Shown here: piece after piece, positions 37,188 through 45,885 of the stretch
Layout: each line of letters opens with the position of its first letter
Position numbering within the stretch: the stretch's first letter is position 1
Origin: Lachnospiraceae bacterium XBB2008
Lineage (GTDB): Bacteria; Bacillota; Clostridia; Lachnospirales; Lachnospiraceae
DNA length: 64,000 bases
Reading direction: 5' to 3'
Assembly: GCA_900102235.1 (NCBI GenBank)
Contig: FMVL01000003.1
Span: forward strand, 62,001 to 126,000
Notes under the pieces: generated by a model
The model's input: only the letters and a program-made list of their open reading frames with translations
What the model was told of the DNA's origin: nothing
The model's database searches: none
Position numbers and translations under genes: made by a program

Positions 37188-38099
37188 CTATATGGACATG
37201 GAATCGAAGAATGAATCGCCTCCGGAGGAGATATCGTATCTGATGAGAAACGACTTGCAGAGGGTATGCTTTTCGCCCATATCCTTAAGCATGATCTCCT
37301 TTGAAGCGGGATCTATGCATCCGCAGTCTCCGAGGAGCTTATAATATGCTTCCTCATCTCCGTGCTCATTTAACACAACTATCCAGGAATCAGGGTTCGC
37401 CGTCCCCGCGCGATGCTCATATATATAAGTCACCAGCGCTTCCCTCATATCCTCAGCAAGCATATGGTCGTGCATGAGTCTCACCATGCAGAGTCTGATC
37501 TTCCGCTGCCTGCGGCGTGAAAGATAGGCTTCCAGGGAGTTATCTCTGCCTTCATAGTCCTCTTCACCGCATGCCAGCAGCGAACTGAATCCTTCTTCAT
37601 CGGGCTCGTCCATGATCGATCGGAGGCGCATATCCCATTTGCCGTACCAGTCTGTGCTCCCTGCGCCGGTCAGGTCAAAAAGGAATCTGTCCTCCATCAG
37701 CCTTATGGATGCAGCCAGCAAAAAGCCCGTATCGGCCACGGCTCCCCGATCATCTTTTTCACGAAGTTCCACACATTCCAGACTCACGCAGTCCTTAAAT
37801 GCACCGTTTGAGACCGAAATGGCCCTGTGAATGGATATGGTATCAAGCGCCCTGCATCCCGCAAACGCCCATTCATCGATCCGCGTCACCGAGTCGGGGA
37901 CATGTATCTGCCTGATGTTCTTATCCGAGAGGAACGCCTTTCTGCCTATATATGTGACCGGGACCTGCTTATCCGCACAATTTACTGAAGCCGGAATGTT
38001 TATCTCTACATCCCGGCCTCTGTGTGTGCTTATTCCAGCCTCATCTTCGGATATATTCAACCCCAGAACGCCTGAGGCCGTGTCGATCTCCATATACAT
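37188..38099 (-). CDS. Leucine-rich-repeat (BspA-type) protein
   Basis: 303 residues. Residues about 40-120 hold about three BspA-type repeats (VTYIGRKAFLSDKNIRQIHVP, VTRIDEWAFAGCRALDTISI, AISVSNGAFKDCVSLECVEL). There is no signal peptide, so it is likely cytoplasmic. The C-terminal 150 residues are helical and unrecognised. It starts 27 bases after the AAA ATPase stop, so it is probably the second gene of that unit, perhaps a binding or recognition partner of the ATPase. Confidence 0.82.
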   Translation of the reverse strand: MYMEIDTASGVLGLNISEDEAGISTHRGRDVEINIPASVNCADKQVPVTYIGRKAFLSDKNIRQIHVPDSVTRIDEWAFAGCRALDTISIHRAISVSNGAFKDCVSLECVELREKDDRGAVADTGFLLAASIRLMEDRFLFDLTGAGSTDWYGKWDMRLRSIMDEPDEEGFSSLLACGEEDYEGRDNSLEAYLSRRRQRKIRLCMVRLMHDHMLAEDMREALVTYIYEHRAGTANPDSWIVVLNEHGDEEAYYKLLGDCGCIDPASKEIMLKDMGEKHTLCKSFLIRYDISSGGDSFFDSMSI

Positions 38100-38126
38100 G
38101 ATCGTTTATCCTGCGCTGATGTTTCT

Positions 38127-39623
38127 TTACAGATCCAGCGCCTCTATCCTCCTGGTCAGTTGTTCGGTAGGATCTCCCGTCATCAGACGGCTGCTGAGTT
38201 CCACATACCTGTCATGTCCGAACTGTGAAATGTATGATGCCGCATCATGATCCACAGTAAGTGTGGTAAGGAGGAGAACCAGTTCGCTTCCTTCTCCGAA
38301 TGCATTTATGCAAAAGTCAAATATGTGATCCATCATCGAAGATATGGAAGCTACCTGCTTTTGCAGGGCATCTTTGCGTGCATTGAACATGGCCTCTGCG
38401 GGCGCAAACTTTGCGGCTCTGTCACCGGACGCCTCACCGGCTGCCGATGCGGCCTCTTTAAGGAAAGCAAGAACAGCCTTGTCTGTTCGTTTATCCCTGT
38501 CGGAATATGCTCCGGACGACCTGCGCGACTCTATCAGAGTCTGTCTTGCGCTGCATATGTTCTTAAGCATGTCTTCTACGGGATCACCGGCACCCTTTAC
38601 TGCCCTGAGGGACACAAAAAGCTGTTTTAAGATATCCGAACTCTCGGTGACATTCTTGATCTCACCGAGGATCCGGTCACTGAATATGCCCGTAAGGGAA
38701 AGCCTCTCATCGAAATGAGCCTTGCGCGCCTTATCCACAGACTGTTCCGAAGCCCTGCCTTCCACTATATCCTCAAGACAGTACTCGGATACATATCTGA
38801 GATAAAGGTCGTAGTATGCAGTGAACTCACGTACGATACGGTCGTTACGCAGATACTGTCCCACAAGCCCTTCATCCACTTTAAGCCCCTTTTCTTCATA
38901 GAGCTTAAGTATCTGGGACAGATCCTCCCAGCCTCTCGCTGTCACATATCCACGGCCTCTGACGGTCGTGTCTATCTGATAGAAATCATCCTTATTGATC
39001 TCGAGATATCCGAGGATCGCGCCATGCAGTCTTTTATCGGTCGCATATTCCTTCCATACGGAATAGTCTGCCTCGACCTCCATCAGCTTCATTCGGTCAT
39101 AGGTAACAACGTCGAACTCGCGAACGGATTTATTGTACTCCGGAGGATTGCCGGCTGTAACTATGACCCATCCCTCGGGCACGCTGTATCTGCCGAATAC
39201 CTTAAACTGAAGGAACTGCAGCATCGCGGGGCCGAGAGTCTCGGATACACAGTTGATCTCATCCAGAAAAAGGATGCCCTCACGGATACCGCTCTTCTCC
39301 ATAACCTCGTATATGGATGCTATGATCTCGCTCATCGTATACTCGGATACGTCCACTTCCATGCCGTCATAGTTCTTATGCACTATGAAAGGAAGTCCGA
39401 GTGCAGACTGCCTGGTATGGTGGGTCATCGAATAATCCACGAGCGCGAGGCCGAGTTCCGATGCGATCTGCTCCATGATGGCGGTCTTGCCCACTCCGGG
39501 AGAACCGAGCAGGAATACGGGACGCTGCCTTACGACGGGAATGCGGTATTCTCCGTATTCATCCTTCATGAGATAGAGACTTACTATGTCTTTGATGTAT
39601 TTTTTCGCCTGTTTGATATTCAT
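38127..39623 (-). CDS. MoxR-type AAA+ ATPase
   Basis: 498 residues from the ATG at 39621-39623. The AAA core occupies about residues 25-250: Walker A LLGSPGVGKTA, Walker B GILFLDEIN, sensor 1 VIVTAGNPPEYNKS, and RGRGYVTARGW. The C-terminal half is helical and unrecognised. MoxR ATPases remodel proteins together with vWA partners; a vWA gene lies at 27862-29160. No ribosome site is visible; an extended -10 box lies only 7 bases before the ATG. The frame continues upstream to a TTG at 39677, but that would contain the promoter. Confidence 0.9.
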   Translation of the reverse strand: MNIKQAKKYIKDIVSLYLMKDEYGEYRIPVVRQRPVFLLGSPGVGKTAIMEQIASELGLALVDYSMTHHTRQSALGLPFIVHKNYDGMEVDVSEYTMSEIIASIYEVMEKSGIREGILFLDEINCVSETLGPAMLQFLQFKVFGRYSVPEGWVIVTAGNPPEYNKSVREFDVVTYDRMKLMEVEADYSVWKEYATDKRLHGAILGYLEINKDDFYQIDTTVRGRGYVTARGWEDLSQILKLYEEKGLKVDEGLVGQYLRNDRIVREFTAYYDLYLRYVSEYCLEDIVEGRASEQSVDKARKAHFDERLSLTGIFSDRILGEIKNVTESSDILKQLFVSLRAVKGAGDPVEDMLKNICSARQTLIESRRSSGAYSDRDKRTDKAVLAFLKEAASAAGEASGDRAAKFAPAEAMFNARKDALQKQVASISSMMDHIFDFCINAFGEGSELVLLLTTLTVDHDAASYISQFGHDRYVELSSRLMTGDPTEQLTRRIEALDL

Positions 39624-39630
39624 AATGATT

Positions 39631-39639
39631 ATTATAGCA
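39631..39639 (-). promoter_or_regulatory. Extended -10 promoter directly at the AAA gene start
   Basis: TGC-TATAAT on the minus strand (TATAAT at 39631-39636, TG at 39638-39639). The hexamer ends 8 bases before the A of the ATG, so transcription would start at or within 2 bases of the start codon. No good -35 box is seen, as is usual with extended -10 promoters. Confidence 0.6.
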
Positions 39640-39674
39640 TAATATGCGCAGCCATCATAATGTCTCCCAATATG

Positions 39675-39705
39675 CAAAAAAGAGGCGCCGCATATGCGAC
39701 GCCTC
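39675..39705 (-). terminator. Intrinsic terminator of the sugar importer operon
   Basis: GAGGCG (39682-39687) pairs with CGCCTC (39700-39705); the interior CGCATATGCG extends the stem. On the minus strand it is followed by TTTTTTGC. It lies about 50 bases after the binding-protein stop. Confidence 0.9.
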
Positions 39706-39756
39706 CCTATAGTAACTGTCAGTTGTTATTAATCACAGATCAAATGATACTGCGAA

Positions 39757-41346
39757 TTACTTCCATGCATCGTACTGAGAAGTGAACTCAGCAAGAACAT
39801 CCTGGTAACCAGCCTCGTCAAGAGCTGCCTGATAAGCCTCGATAGTAGACTCAACATCAGCAGGTGCAACACCACCGTTCTCAAGGATGAATCCGTACTC
39901 ATCGAATACGTTCATGCAAGCGGTGTACTGTGCCTCAACGGGTGAAGGATCGAAACGGAAACCAGCTGCAGGTGAAGTCTTAGCACCGCCGTTGAAATCC
40001 TTGTACAGATCAGCCTTGTTGTCGGGCTCATTGTCAAGAGGAGTAACGATTGTTGCGGATGCTGACTCCCACATGGAGTGATTGTACTTCTCGGAAGTCT
40101 GAGTTACATGGCCGTTAGCATCGTAAGTGAAGTCCTCACCCTCGATACCGAATGTGTACATATCAGCAAGCTTGCTGTCAGTGTACAGAAGACCAAGGAA
40201 GTCTACACAAGCCTTAGCCTGCTCAGGAGTAGAAGTTGCGGTTACGCAGTAGCAAGAACCAAGAGCAGATGTGGAGTGTGCCCATCTGTCGGTTGCAGGC
40301 TGCATTGTAACGTCCTGGCCGTAACGAGAATCTGCCTCGTCGTTAACCGGGATATCTGTCCACCATGAAACAGCCCAATCCTGTGTCTGAGTTGTAGTAT
40401 CTGTAGTTGTCTTTGTTACGTCATCTTCTGAGATGTAGCCCTTGTCAGCCCAGTCAGCCATAAGAGTACAGAACTCTTTGTACTGAGGAGTAAGAACTGT
40501 ATCAACTACTTCGTTAGTGCTCTTATCAACAGCTACGAAGTTTGAAGAAGCGTTAGCTGTGAAGAAATCGAAGTCATTGATGTACCATCTGTAGAACATA
40601 GCTGTCTTCTGGGTAAGGAAAGGATACTTAAGACCTGCGTCTGCTGCATCAGCAAGCATGGGCTCAAGGTCTGCAAGCTTCTTAACAGAAGTGATGTCCC
40701 ATCCGTACTCGTCGATCAGATCCTGACGGAACATGAAGTCATAACCTTCAACGTTGTCCTTGTATACAGGTACGAAGAAGTTCTTTCCATCATACTTGGA
40801 AGCTTCCCACTGACCTTCGTCCATAGAAGCGTAAAGGTCTGTGCCGGGAAGAAGGTCTGTAAGATCATATACTGCGTTAGCAGGAACAAGATCGTTAGTA
40901 CCGATTGTGCCTTCCCATGAAGCAGTCCAAAGAAGGTTGATCTCGTTAGAAGCCAGAGCAAGGTTAGCCTTCTCTGTGTACTCACCGGAACCGATATCGG
41001 TAAGCTTGATCTGAACGTTGATCTTATCTTTGATGTAATCGTTGATAGCGTCCTGTACTTTCTGTACCTGAGCTTCATCAGGAGAAGCAAGGTTGAATGT
41101 ACATCTGTAAACGCTGATCTCAACTGTATCGCCTGAAGCTGCATCTGCAACTTCCTCTGTTGCTGCATCAGCAACTTCCTCAACAGCCTCAGTAGCTGTA
41201 TCAGCTACTTCTTCAACAGCCTCTGTAGCTGTGTCTGCTGCTGTCTGTGCTGCTTCCTCAGCAGCGCCGCAGCCAGCAAGTGTGCCCATCATCATAGCTG
41301 CTACAAGACCAGTAGCTATGATCTTAGATGTGGTCTTTCTTTTCAT
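39757..41346 (-). CDS. Carbohydrate ABC transporter substrate-binding lipoprotein
   Basis: Captures a sugar or oligosaccharide outside the cell; 529 residues from the ATG at 41344-41346 (GGGAGG upstream). A lipoprotein signal ends at LAGCG (Cys26). Residues about 36-70 are a low-complexity acidic helix with a tandem 11-residue repeat (TATEAVEEVAD). The rest is a family 1 extracellular binding fold of the large LipO/YtcQ type that pairs with LplB/LplC permeases. The ligand is not predictable. Confidence 0.92.
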   Translation of the reverse strand: MKRKTTSKIIATGLVAAMMMGTLAGCGAAEEAAQTAADTATEAVEEVADTATEAVEEVADAATEEVADAASGDTVEISVYRCTFNLASPDEAQVQKVQDAINDYIKDKINVQIKLTDIGSGEYTEKANLALASNEINLLWTASWEGTIGTNDLVPANAVYDLTDLLPGTDLYASMDEGQWEASKYDGKNFFVPVYKDNVEGYDFMFRQDLIDEYGWDITSVKKLADLEPMLADAADAGLKYPFLTQKTAMFYRWYINDFDFFTANASSNFVAVDKSTNEVVDTVLTPQYKEFCTLMADWADKGYISEDDVTKTTTDTTTQTQDWAVSWWTDIPVNDEADSRYGQDVTMQPATDRWAHSTSALGSCYCVTATSTPEQAKACVDFLGLLYTDSKLADMYTFGIEGEDFTYDANGHVTQTSEKYNHSMWESASATIVTPLDNEPDNKADLYKDFNGGAKTSPAAGFRFDPSPVEAQYTACMNVFDEYGFILENGGVAPADVESTIEAYQAALDEAGYQDVLAEFTSQYDAWK

Positions 41347-41427
41347 ATTAGGTTTTACCTCCCGTAATTCGTATCCCGCTTTCGCGAGATCACAACAGTT
41401 ACTATATGTTAATCGCACGAATGCGGA

Positions 41428-42354
41428 TCAACCTTTGACTGAACCTACCGTAAGACCCTTTACAAAGTACTTCTGGAAGAAAGGATATGCGATGATGATA
41501 GGTCCTACTACGACGAGTACCGTGGACATCGTAGCCGAATACTGAGGTACGGATCCACCCAGGGCTGCAAGAACCTGAGCAGGAAGACTCTTGTTATTAA
41601 GAAGCATCTCTATGGACTTCTGGATATTGATAAGAAGTAACTGCAGGGGCTTCTTGTTAGCGGAGTCGATGTAGAGCAGGGCGTTCTGCCAGTCATTCCA
41701 GTAAGCTGTAGCCATCATGAAACCTACGGCTGCAAGTGAAGGCTTAAGCAGTGGAAGTGTGATCTGGAAGAAGGTTCTGTACTCTCCCGCACCGTCGATC
41801 TTAGCGGCTTCCATAAGCTCATTCGGAATGGAATTCGCTATGTAAGTCCTTAAGATGATAACATTCATGGTAGTCACACACAACGGCAATATCAACAAAA
41901 GAAGTGAGTCCTTAAGGTGATAGTTCTGTGTGAATATGATATATCCCGAAAGCTGTCCGCCATTGAAGAGCATGGGGATGATCAGGAATATGCTCAGGAA
42001 CTTGGAAAGGTAGAATTCCCGACGGCTGATGGCGTATGCGTACATACTCATTATGAACAGACCGAAGAATGTACCTACTACCGTAACAAATATCGTGATA
42101 CCGTATGATGTTGCCAGCTGCTTGCCGTAGCGGAGCACCGAATTCATACCGACCATGGACCACTGTCCGGGCCAGAACGAAAAGCCGTTGGTAGTCAGCC
42201 ATTTCTCATCGGTGAATGCCGAAACTACGGTCAGCCATATGGGAGCTGCACAGAATACGGTATATGCAAGAAGCAGTATCAGTAATATGATCTGACCTAC
42301 ACCCATCCTGTCTCTTCTGGAAGGTGCAAGATCTAAATTCTTATTCTTAGCCAT
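41428..42354 (-). CDS. Carbohydrate ABC transporter permease (LplC-like)
   Basis: Second membrane subunit, 308 residues, about six TMs. The EAA loop that docks the ATPase reads NELMEAAKIDGAGEYRTFFQ with ITLPLLKPSLAAVGF after it. It sits between the other permease (15-base gap) and the binding protein. Confidence 0.94.
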   Translation of the reverse strand: MAKNKNLDLAPSRRDRMGVGQIILLILLLAYTVFCAAPIWLTVVSAFTDEKWLTTNGFSFWPGQWSMVGMNSVLRYGKQLATSYGITIFVTVVGTFFGLFIMSMYAYAISRREFYLSKFLSIFLIIPMLFNGGQLSGYIIFTQNYHLKDSLLLLILPLCVTTMNVIILRTYIANSIPNELMEAAKIDGAGEYRTFFQITLPLLKPSLAAVGFMMATAYWNDWQNALLYIDSANKKPLQLLLINIQKSIEMLLNNKSLPAQVLAALGGSVPQYSATMSTVLVVVGPIIIAYPFFQKYFVKGLTVGSVKG

Positions 42355-42369
42355 CTTATCCCCCTCCTA

Positions 42370-43281
42370 TCAGAACAGTGAATTCTCGGGCGAAATCTTT
42401 CGCACCAGACCATTGGACAGCAACATCATCAGAAGGCCCACGACGGACTGGAAGAACGAAGTCGCCGCAGTGAATCCGAAGTTCGAATTCTTGAAGATCG
42501 CATTCAGCACGTAGGAATCAATAACCTGTGTTGTTGAATACAGACCGCCGGAGTTTCTCGTTACCTGATAGAAAAGACCGGTGTCGGATCTCATGATGTT
42601 ACCAACCGACAGGAGCAGCATAACGGTGATCATGGGGATCAGGGAAGGCAGAGTGATGTGCCAGATCTGTCTCCACTTGTTGGCTCCGTCGATCTGAGCT
42701 GCTTCGTAAAGCTCTGTGTCGATACCTGCCAGTACGGACATGTACAGAACCGATCCGTATCCGACGCTGTTCCACATCTTAACTACCGTCAATATCGTCG
42801 GCCACGTACTCGCCGTCGAATAGAATCTCGTCTTGATGCCGAACATGGACACGAGAATACCGGTGCTGCTGTTTAAGAATGCATATACGATGAACTGAAC
42901 TGCGGCATATGAGATGAATACCGGCACGATCATCACCGTCTGCATTACTTTGGAACATCTCTTAAATATACACTGATCTATCGCAATAGCGAGTACTACA
43001 TTCAGGAAAGTACCGAGAGCCGTGAAGATCACATAGTAGATCAGCGTATTCTTGGTCATGTTTATGAATGAAGCTTTGGATGCGATCAGAACCTTGAAGT
43101 TCTCAAGACCGTTCCAGGGACTTCTCCATATTCCCAACGTGTAGTCAAACTTCTTGAATGCCATGACAAGACCTGCCATAGGCACATAGAAGATGAAGAA
43201 CATTACCAGAAAAACAGGAAGTGCCATGACTACATGAGCCCTGTGTTTCCAGGTGTTCTCTAAAAAAGCTTTTACCTTCAT
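42370..43281 (-). CDS. Carbohydrate ABC transporter permease (LplB-like)
   Basis: First gene of the importer operon, 303 residues, about six TMs; the EAA loop reads ELYEAAQIDGANKWRQIWHI followed by TLPSLIPMI. I use the ATG at 43279-43281 because GAGAGG lies 6 bases upstream; the longer frame would add 30 hydrophobic residues encoded by leader DNA. No ATPase gene accompanies the set, so a shared MsmK-type ATPase is likely used. Confidence 0.93.
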   Translation of the reverse strand: MKVKAFLENTWKHRAHVVMALPVFLVMFFIFYVPMAGLVMAFKKFDYTLGIWRSPWNGLENFKVLIASKASFINMTKNTLIYYVIFTALGTFLNVVLAIAIDQCIFKRCSKVMQTVMIVPVFISYAAVQFIVYAFLNSSTGILVSMFGIKTRFYSTASTWPTILTVVKMWNSVGYGSVLYMSVLAGIDTELYEAAQIDGANKWRQIWHITLPSLIPMITVMLLLSVGNIMRSDTGLFYQVTRNSGGLYSTTQVIDSYVLNAIFKNSNFGFTAATSFFQSVVGLLMMLLSNGLVRKISPENSLF

Positions 43282-43365
43282 AAGTAACCTCTCCCTCAAA
43301 ATAATTGCGATTTCGTTAGTAATTATTGCTATCCCATACCAACATAGAATAATATAACAACCTAT

Positions 43366-43371
43366 TGTCAA
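43366..43371 (-). promoter_or_regulatory. Candidate -35 box of the sugar importer operon
   Basis: TTGACA on the minus strand. Downstream, TATGTT (43341-43346) is at 19 bases, so the -10 box is uncertain. A second TTGACA occurs at 43441-43446, and the true promoter may be that one. Confidence 0.4.
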
Positions 43372-43404
43372 TATGGCAAGAGAAAAAGAGATTTATTGTT
43401 CACA

Positions 43405-43424
43405 TTTAACAGTTGCGCGTTAAA
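43405..43424. promoter_or_regulatory. Inverted repeat upstream of the importer operon
   Basis: TTTAAC-N8-GTTAAA, placed where the second TTGACA (43441-43446) would have its -10 box. A plausible operator for the adjacent LacI-family repressor. Confidence 0.5.
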
Positions 43425-43452
43425 CTACCGTACATATAATTGTCAATATTTG

Positions 43453-43490
43453 TTCACAATTTGTTAACGATATCGTTTTCGAAATGTGAA
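43453..43490. promoter_or_regulatory. 38-bp nested dyad, LacI/CcpA-type operator candidate
   Basis: TTCACA (43453-43458) and TGTGAA (43485-43490) flank AACGATATCGTT (43466-43477); all share one centre. The core with its central CG pairs resembles LacI-family and cre sites. It lies between the LacI gene stop and the importer operon. No U-run follows, so it is not a typical terminator. Confidence 0.6.
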
Positions 43491-43496
43491 TTTTAG

Positions 43497-44510
43497 CTAA
43501 ATCGGCTTGAGAGAATCGCCATGGAAGACATATCCCGAGATCGTACGTGTGTCAACTACGGTCTTTTCGGGGTATTCTATGTGAGCTATGAGTTTATCCG
43601 CCATCTCATTACCGAGACGTTCGGTATTCTGAACATAGGTGGTAAGGGTCGGATCCAGATATCTGGACATCTCGATCCCGTCGAATCCGGCTATGCTGAA
43701 GCTGCCGGGCACGGTCATGCCGTTACGGTATATGCAGTTTAAGCCTCCGATCGCGGCAAAATCATCCGGGAAAAGAATGCATGTCGGAGGATCGGCCATT
43801 TTGATAAGCTTCTCCGTGCGAAGATGCGTGGACATGGTATCCCTGTATGCTGCGGCAACTATGTATTCGTCAGGGATATTAAGTTCCATTTCATTACATA
43901 TATCCTTAAAGCCGCGCACTCTCTCTTCCGTGACCATGGCCTTCTCACCATGGATATATGCTATCTTTCTGTGCCCCTGCTCGTATGCATATTTAACAAG
44001 TTCCCTGATCCCGCCGTAGTTATCGGACATGACCGCACTGCATCCGGGATGGATGTAGTCGAGAGTGACGGTAGGTATATCCGCATCCATCACTTCCTGT
44101 ATCTGGGGATCTTCGAAGTCAACGCAGACGATAGCAACGCCGTCGAAATTACGATATTTGCAATGTTCAAGGTATGACAGTTTCCTGCCACCGGAATAAC
44201 TGCTGTTATTCACAAATGTTATATCATATCCGAGGCCCTCGGCCTTTCTCTTAACGCCTTCGAGAACCTGGGCATAGAAACCGTGGGCAAGGCCGCTCTC
44301 GGCATTGTCCTTATATATCACCCCGAGGTTATATGAATGATGTGTCTTAAGGGATCTGCTGGCAGAATTGGGAACATAGCCCATCTCCAAGGCCTTTGCT
44401 TTGATACGAGCCTTGGTTGCCGCGCCGATATCTTTCTGATCGTTTAGTGCTTTACTGACAGTCGCTACTGAAACGCCACAGGCTGCCGATATGTCTTTGA
44501 TAGAAACCAT
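43497..44510 (-). CDS. LacI-family transcriptional regulator
   Basis: 337 residues. The N-terminal LacI helix-turn-helix reads VSIKDISAACGVSVATVSKALN, followed by the hinge NSASRSLKT and a periplasmic-binding-protein-like sugar sensor domain (LGVIYKD to VVDTRTI). It is in the same orientation as, and directly upstream of, the sugar importer genes, separated by a region with dyads, so it probably controls them in response to the imported sugar. It starts 4 bases after the SH3 gene stop. Confidence 0.93.
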   Translation of the reverse strand: MVSIKDISAACGVSVATVSKALNDQKDIGAATKARIKAKALEMGYVPNSASRSLKTHHSYNLGVIYKDNAESGLAHGFYAQVLEGVKRKAEGLGYDITFVNNSSYSGGRKLSYLEHCKYRNFDGVAIVCVDFEDPQIQEVMDADIPTVTLDYIHPGCSAVMSDNYGGIRELVKYAYEQGHRKIAYIHGEKAMVTEERVRGFKDICNEMELNIPDEYIVAAAYRDTMSTHLRTEKLIKMADPPTCILFPDDFAAIGGLNCIYRNGMTVPGSFSIAGFDGIEMSRYLDPTLTTYVQNTERLGNEMADKLIAHIEYPEKTVVDTRTISGYVFHGDSLKPI

Positions 44511-44514
44511 TGTT

Positions 44515-45834
44515 TTATTCTACGTAATCGGACTTTACATATGCGATCTGACCATTATATCTTATCTTGGTCCAACCGTTAGCCAGTTTCTCTATAAAAT
44601 CAAGTTTCTGACCCATATAAGCGGTTCCGACCTTTTCACCCTCGGTGCTGGCCGTTGCTCTTATACGTACATTATCCTTGACCGTAACGGTTCCGCTCAC
44701 ATTTGCGGCTGATGCGGTTTCAGTCTGGGTATTATTATCGGTCGTATCGGCATCATTACCGTTATTTACCGTTACCACTGTTTCCGTGGATACTTCCTCA
44801 AGATATTCTGATTTAATGAATGCGGATGAGTTATTGTAACTGATCTCGGACCATCCGTTTCCGCGCTCTTCGATCAGGGTAAACTCCTGACCCTCATTGG
44901 CTTTACCGAGTTTATCGGCAGTCTCGGAATCCGAGCTTCTGATATTGACCGTAGTGGTGGCACGTACCGTCTTAACCTCTGTTACGGTATTGGTCGGCTC
45001 AGCCTCCTCTTCTTCAGGCTCCTCTTCCGTCTCTTCTTCCGCTGTCTGGGTATCCGTTCCCACCTCACTCTGGGCAAGAGATTCACCCACTGCTGTATCT
45101 ATGCTCTCCGTCAGATCTACAAGGAAAAGCGAAAGGCTCTCATTCTCCGCAAGCATATTATTGTAAGCGGATGCCACTTCATTGTTCAGATCGACCACGT
45201 CATCCTGAAGAGAAGCTTCCCTGATGTAATTGATGACCGATTCTGATTCCTCTCCGTCATTGATATAGAGATTTCCGGATTCATCGGTACATACATAAAA
45301 GGCTTCAAGACCGGGGATGGAATCGTCATAATCCCTGAACTTCTCTTCATAATATACATAAGCAACATAAGTGCCCGGGGCGGGACCTATCTTGGTATAT
45401 ACCTTGATGTTCTCATAGGACTCGATATATTTGGCAGTCTCCTCTATGCGGATAGCCTCGGTATCATCAACATTATTATTATAGGAACGAACTATATCGA
45501 TATCACCCGATGCCTTGGCTATGAAGTATTTCTTCATAAGCTCGTTGACCGCGGGATATGCATCTTCCTCGAGAGCAACCTCGGGTACGGACAGAACCGC
45601 TGATTCCACATTCAGCTGACTCTGCTGCTCCTCCTCGGCCAGAGCTGCGGCTTCCTCGGCAGCTTCCCTTGCCTTCTTCGCATTATGCGCAGACAGAGAG
45701 ATGATGAGGACGATAAGAGCCACTACAGCCACTGCGATGGGCAGAACTATCCTTAAATGCTTATAGATGAACTCCTTTAGCTCACCCAGTTTGTCTTTGA
45801 TAAACTCGATAATATTGTTATTTGATGTATTCAT
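44515..45834 (-). CDS. Membrane-anchored protein with two SH3b domains
   Basis: 439 residues. A cytoplasmic N-terminus of about 27 residues, one TM (28-48), an Ala/Glu-rich helix, an alpha/beta extracellular region (about 75-235) that resembles an NTF2-like fold only by pattern, an acidic Thr/Glu linker, and two bacterial SH3 domains: RATTTVNIRSS (about 290-350) and VTVKDNVRIRATAS (about 378-439). SH3b domains usually bind peptidoglycan, so a wall-binding role is inferred. No catalytic domain is seen. Confidence 0.85.
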   Translation of the reverse strand: MNTSNNNIIEFIKDKLGELKEFIYKHLRIVLPIAVAVVALIVLIISLSAHNAKKAREAAEEAAALAEEEQQSQLNVESAVLSVPEVALEEDAYPAVNELMKKYFIAKASGDIDIVRSYNNNVDDTEAIRIEETAKYIESYENIKVYTKIGPAPGTYVAYVYYEEKFRDYDDSIPGLEAFYVCTDESGNLYINDGEESESVINYIREASLQDDVVDLNNEVASAYNNMLAENESLSLFLVDLTESIDTAVGESLAQSEVGTDTQTAEEETEEEPEEEEAEPTNTVTEVKTVRATTTVNIRSSDSETADKLGKANEGQEFTLIEERGNGWSEISYNNSSAFIKSEYLEEVSTETVVTVNNGNDADTTDNNTQTETASAANVSGTVTVKDNVRIRATASTEGEKVGTAYMGQKLDFIEKLANGWTKIRYNGQIAYVKSDYVE

Positions 45835-45885
45835 AAAATAAGCGTCCTATTTGCACAAAAAAACAGATAAGTAATCCCAAATAAG

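Noticed and set aside
38715-39785. Plus-strand 356-codon frame opposite the AAA ATPase
   Set aside because: It mirrors a well-supported coding gene, has no family resemblance and crosses a terminator and a promoter of the other strand.
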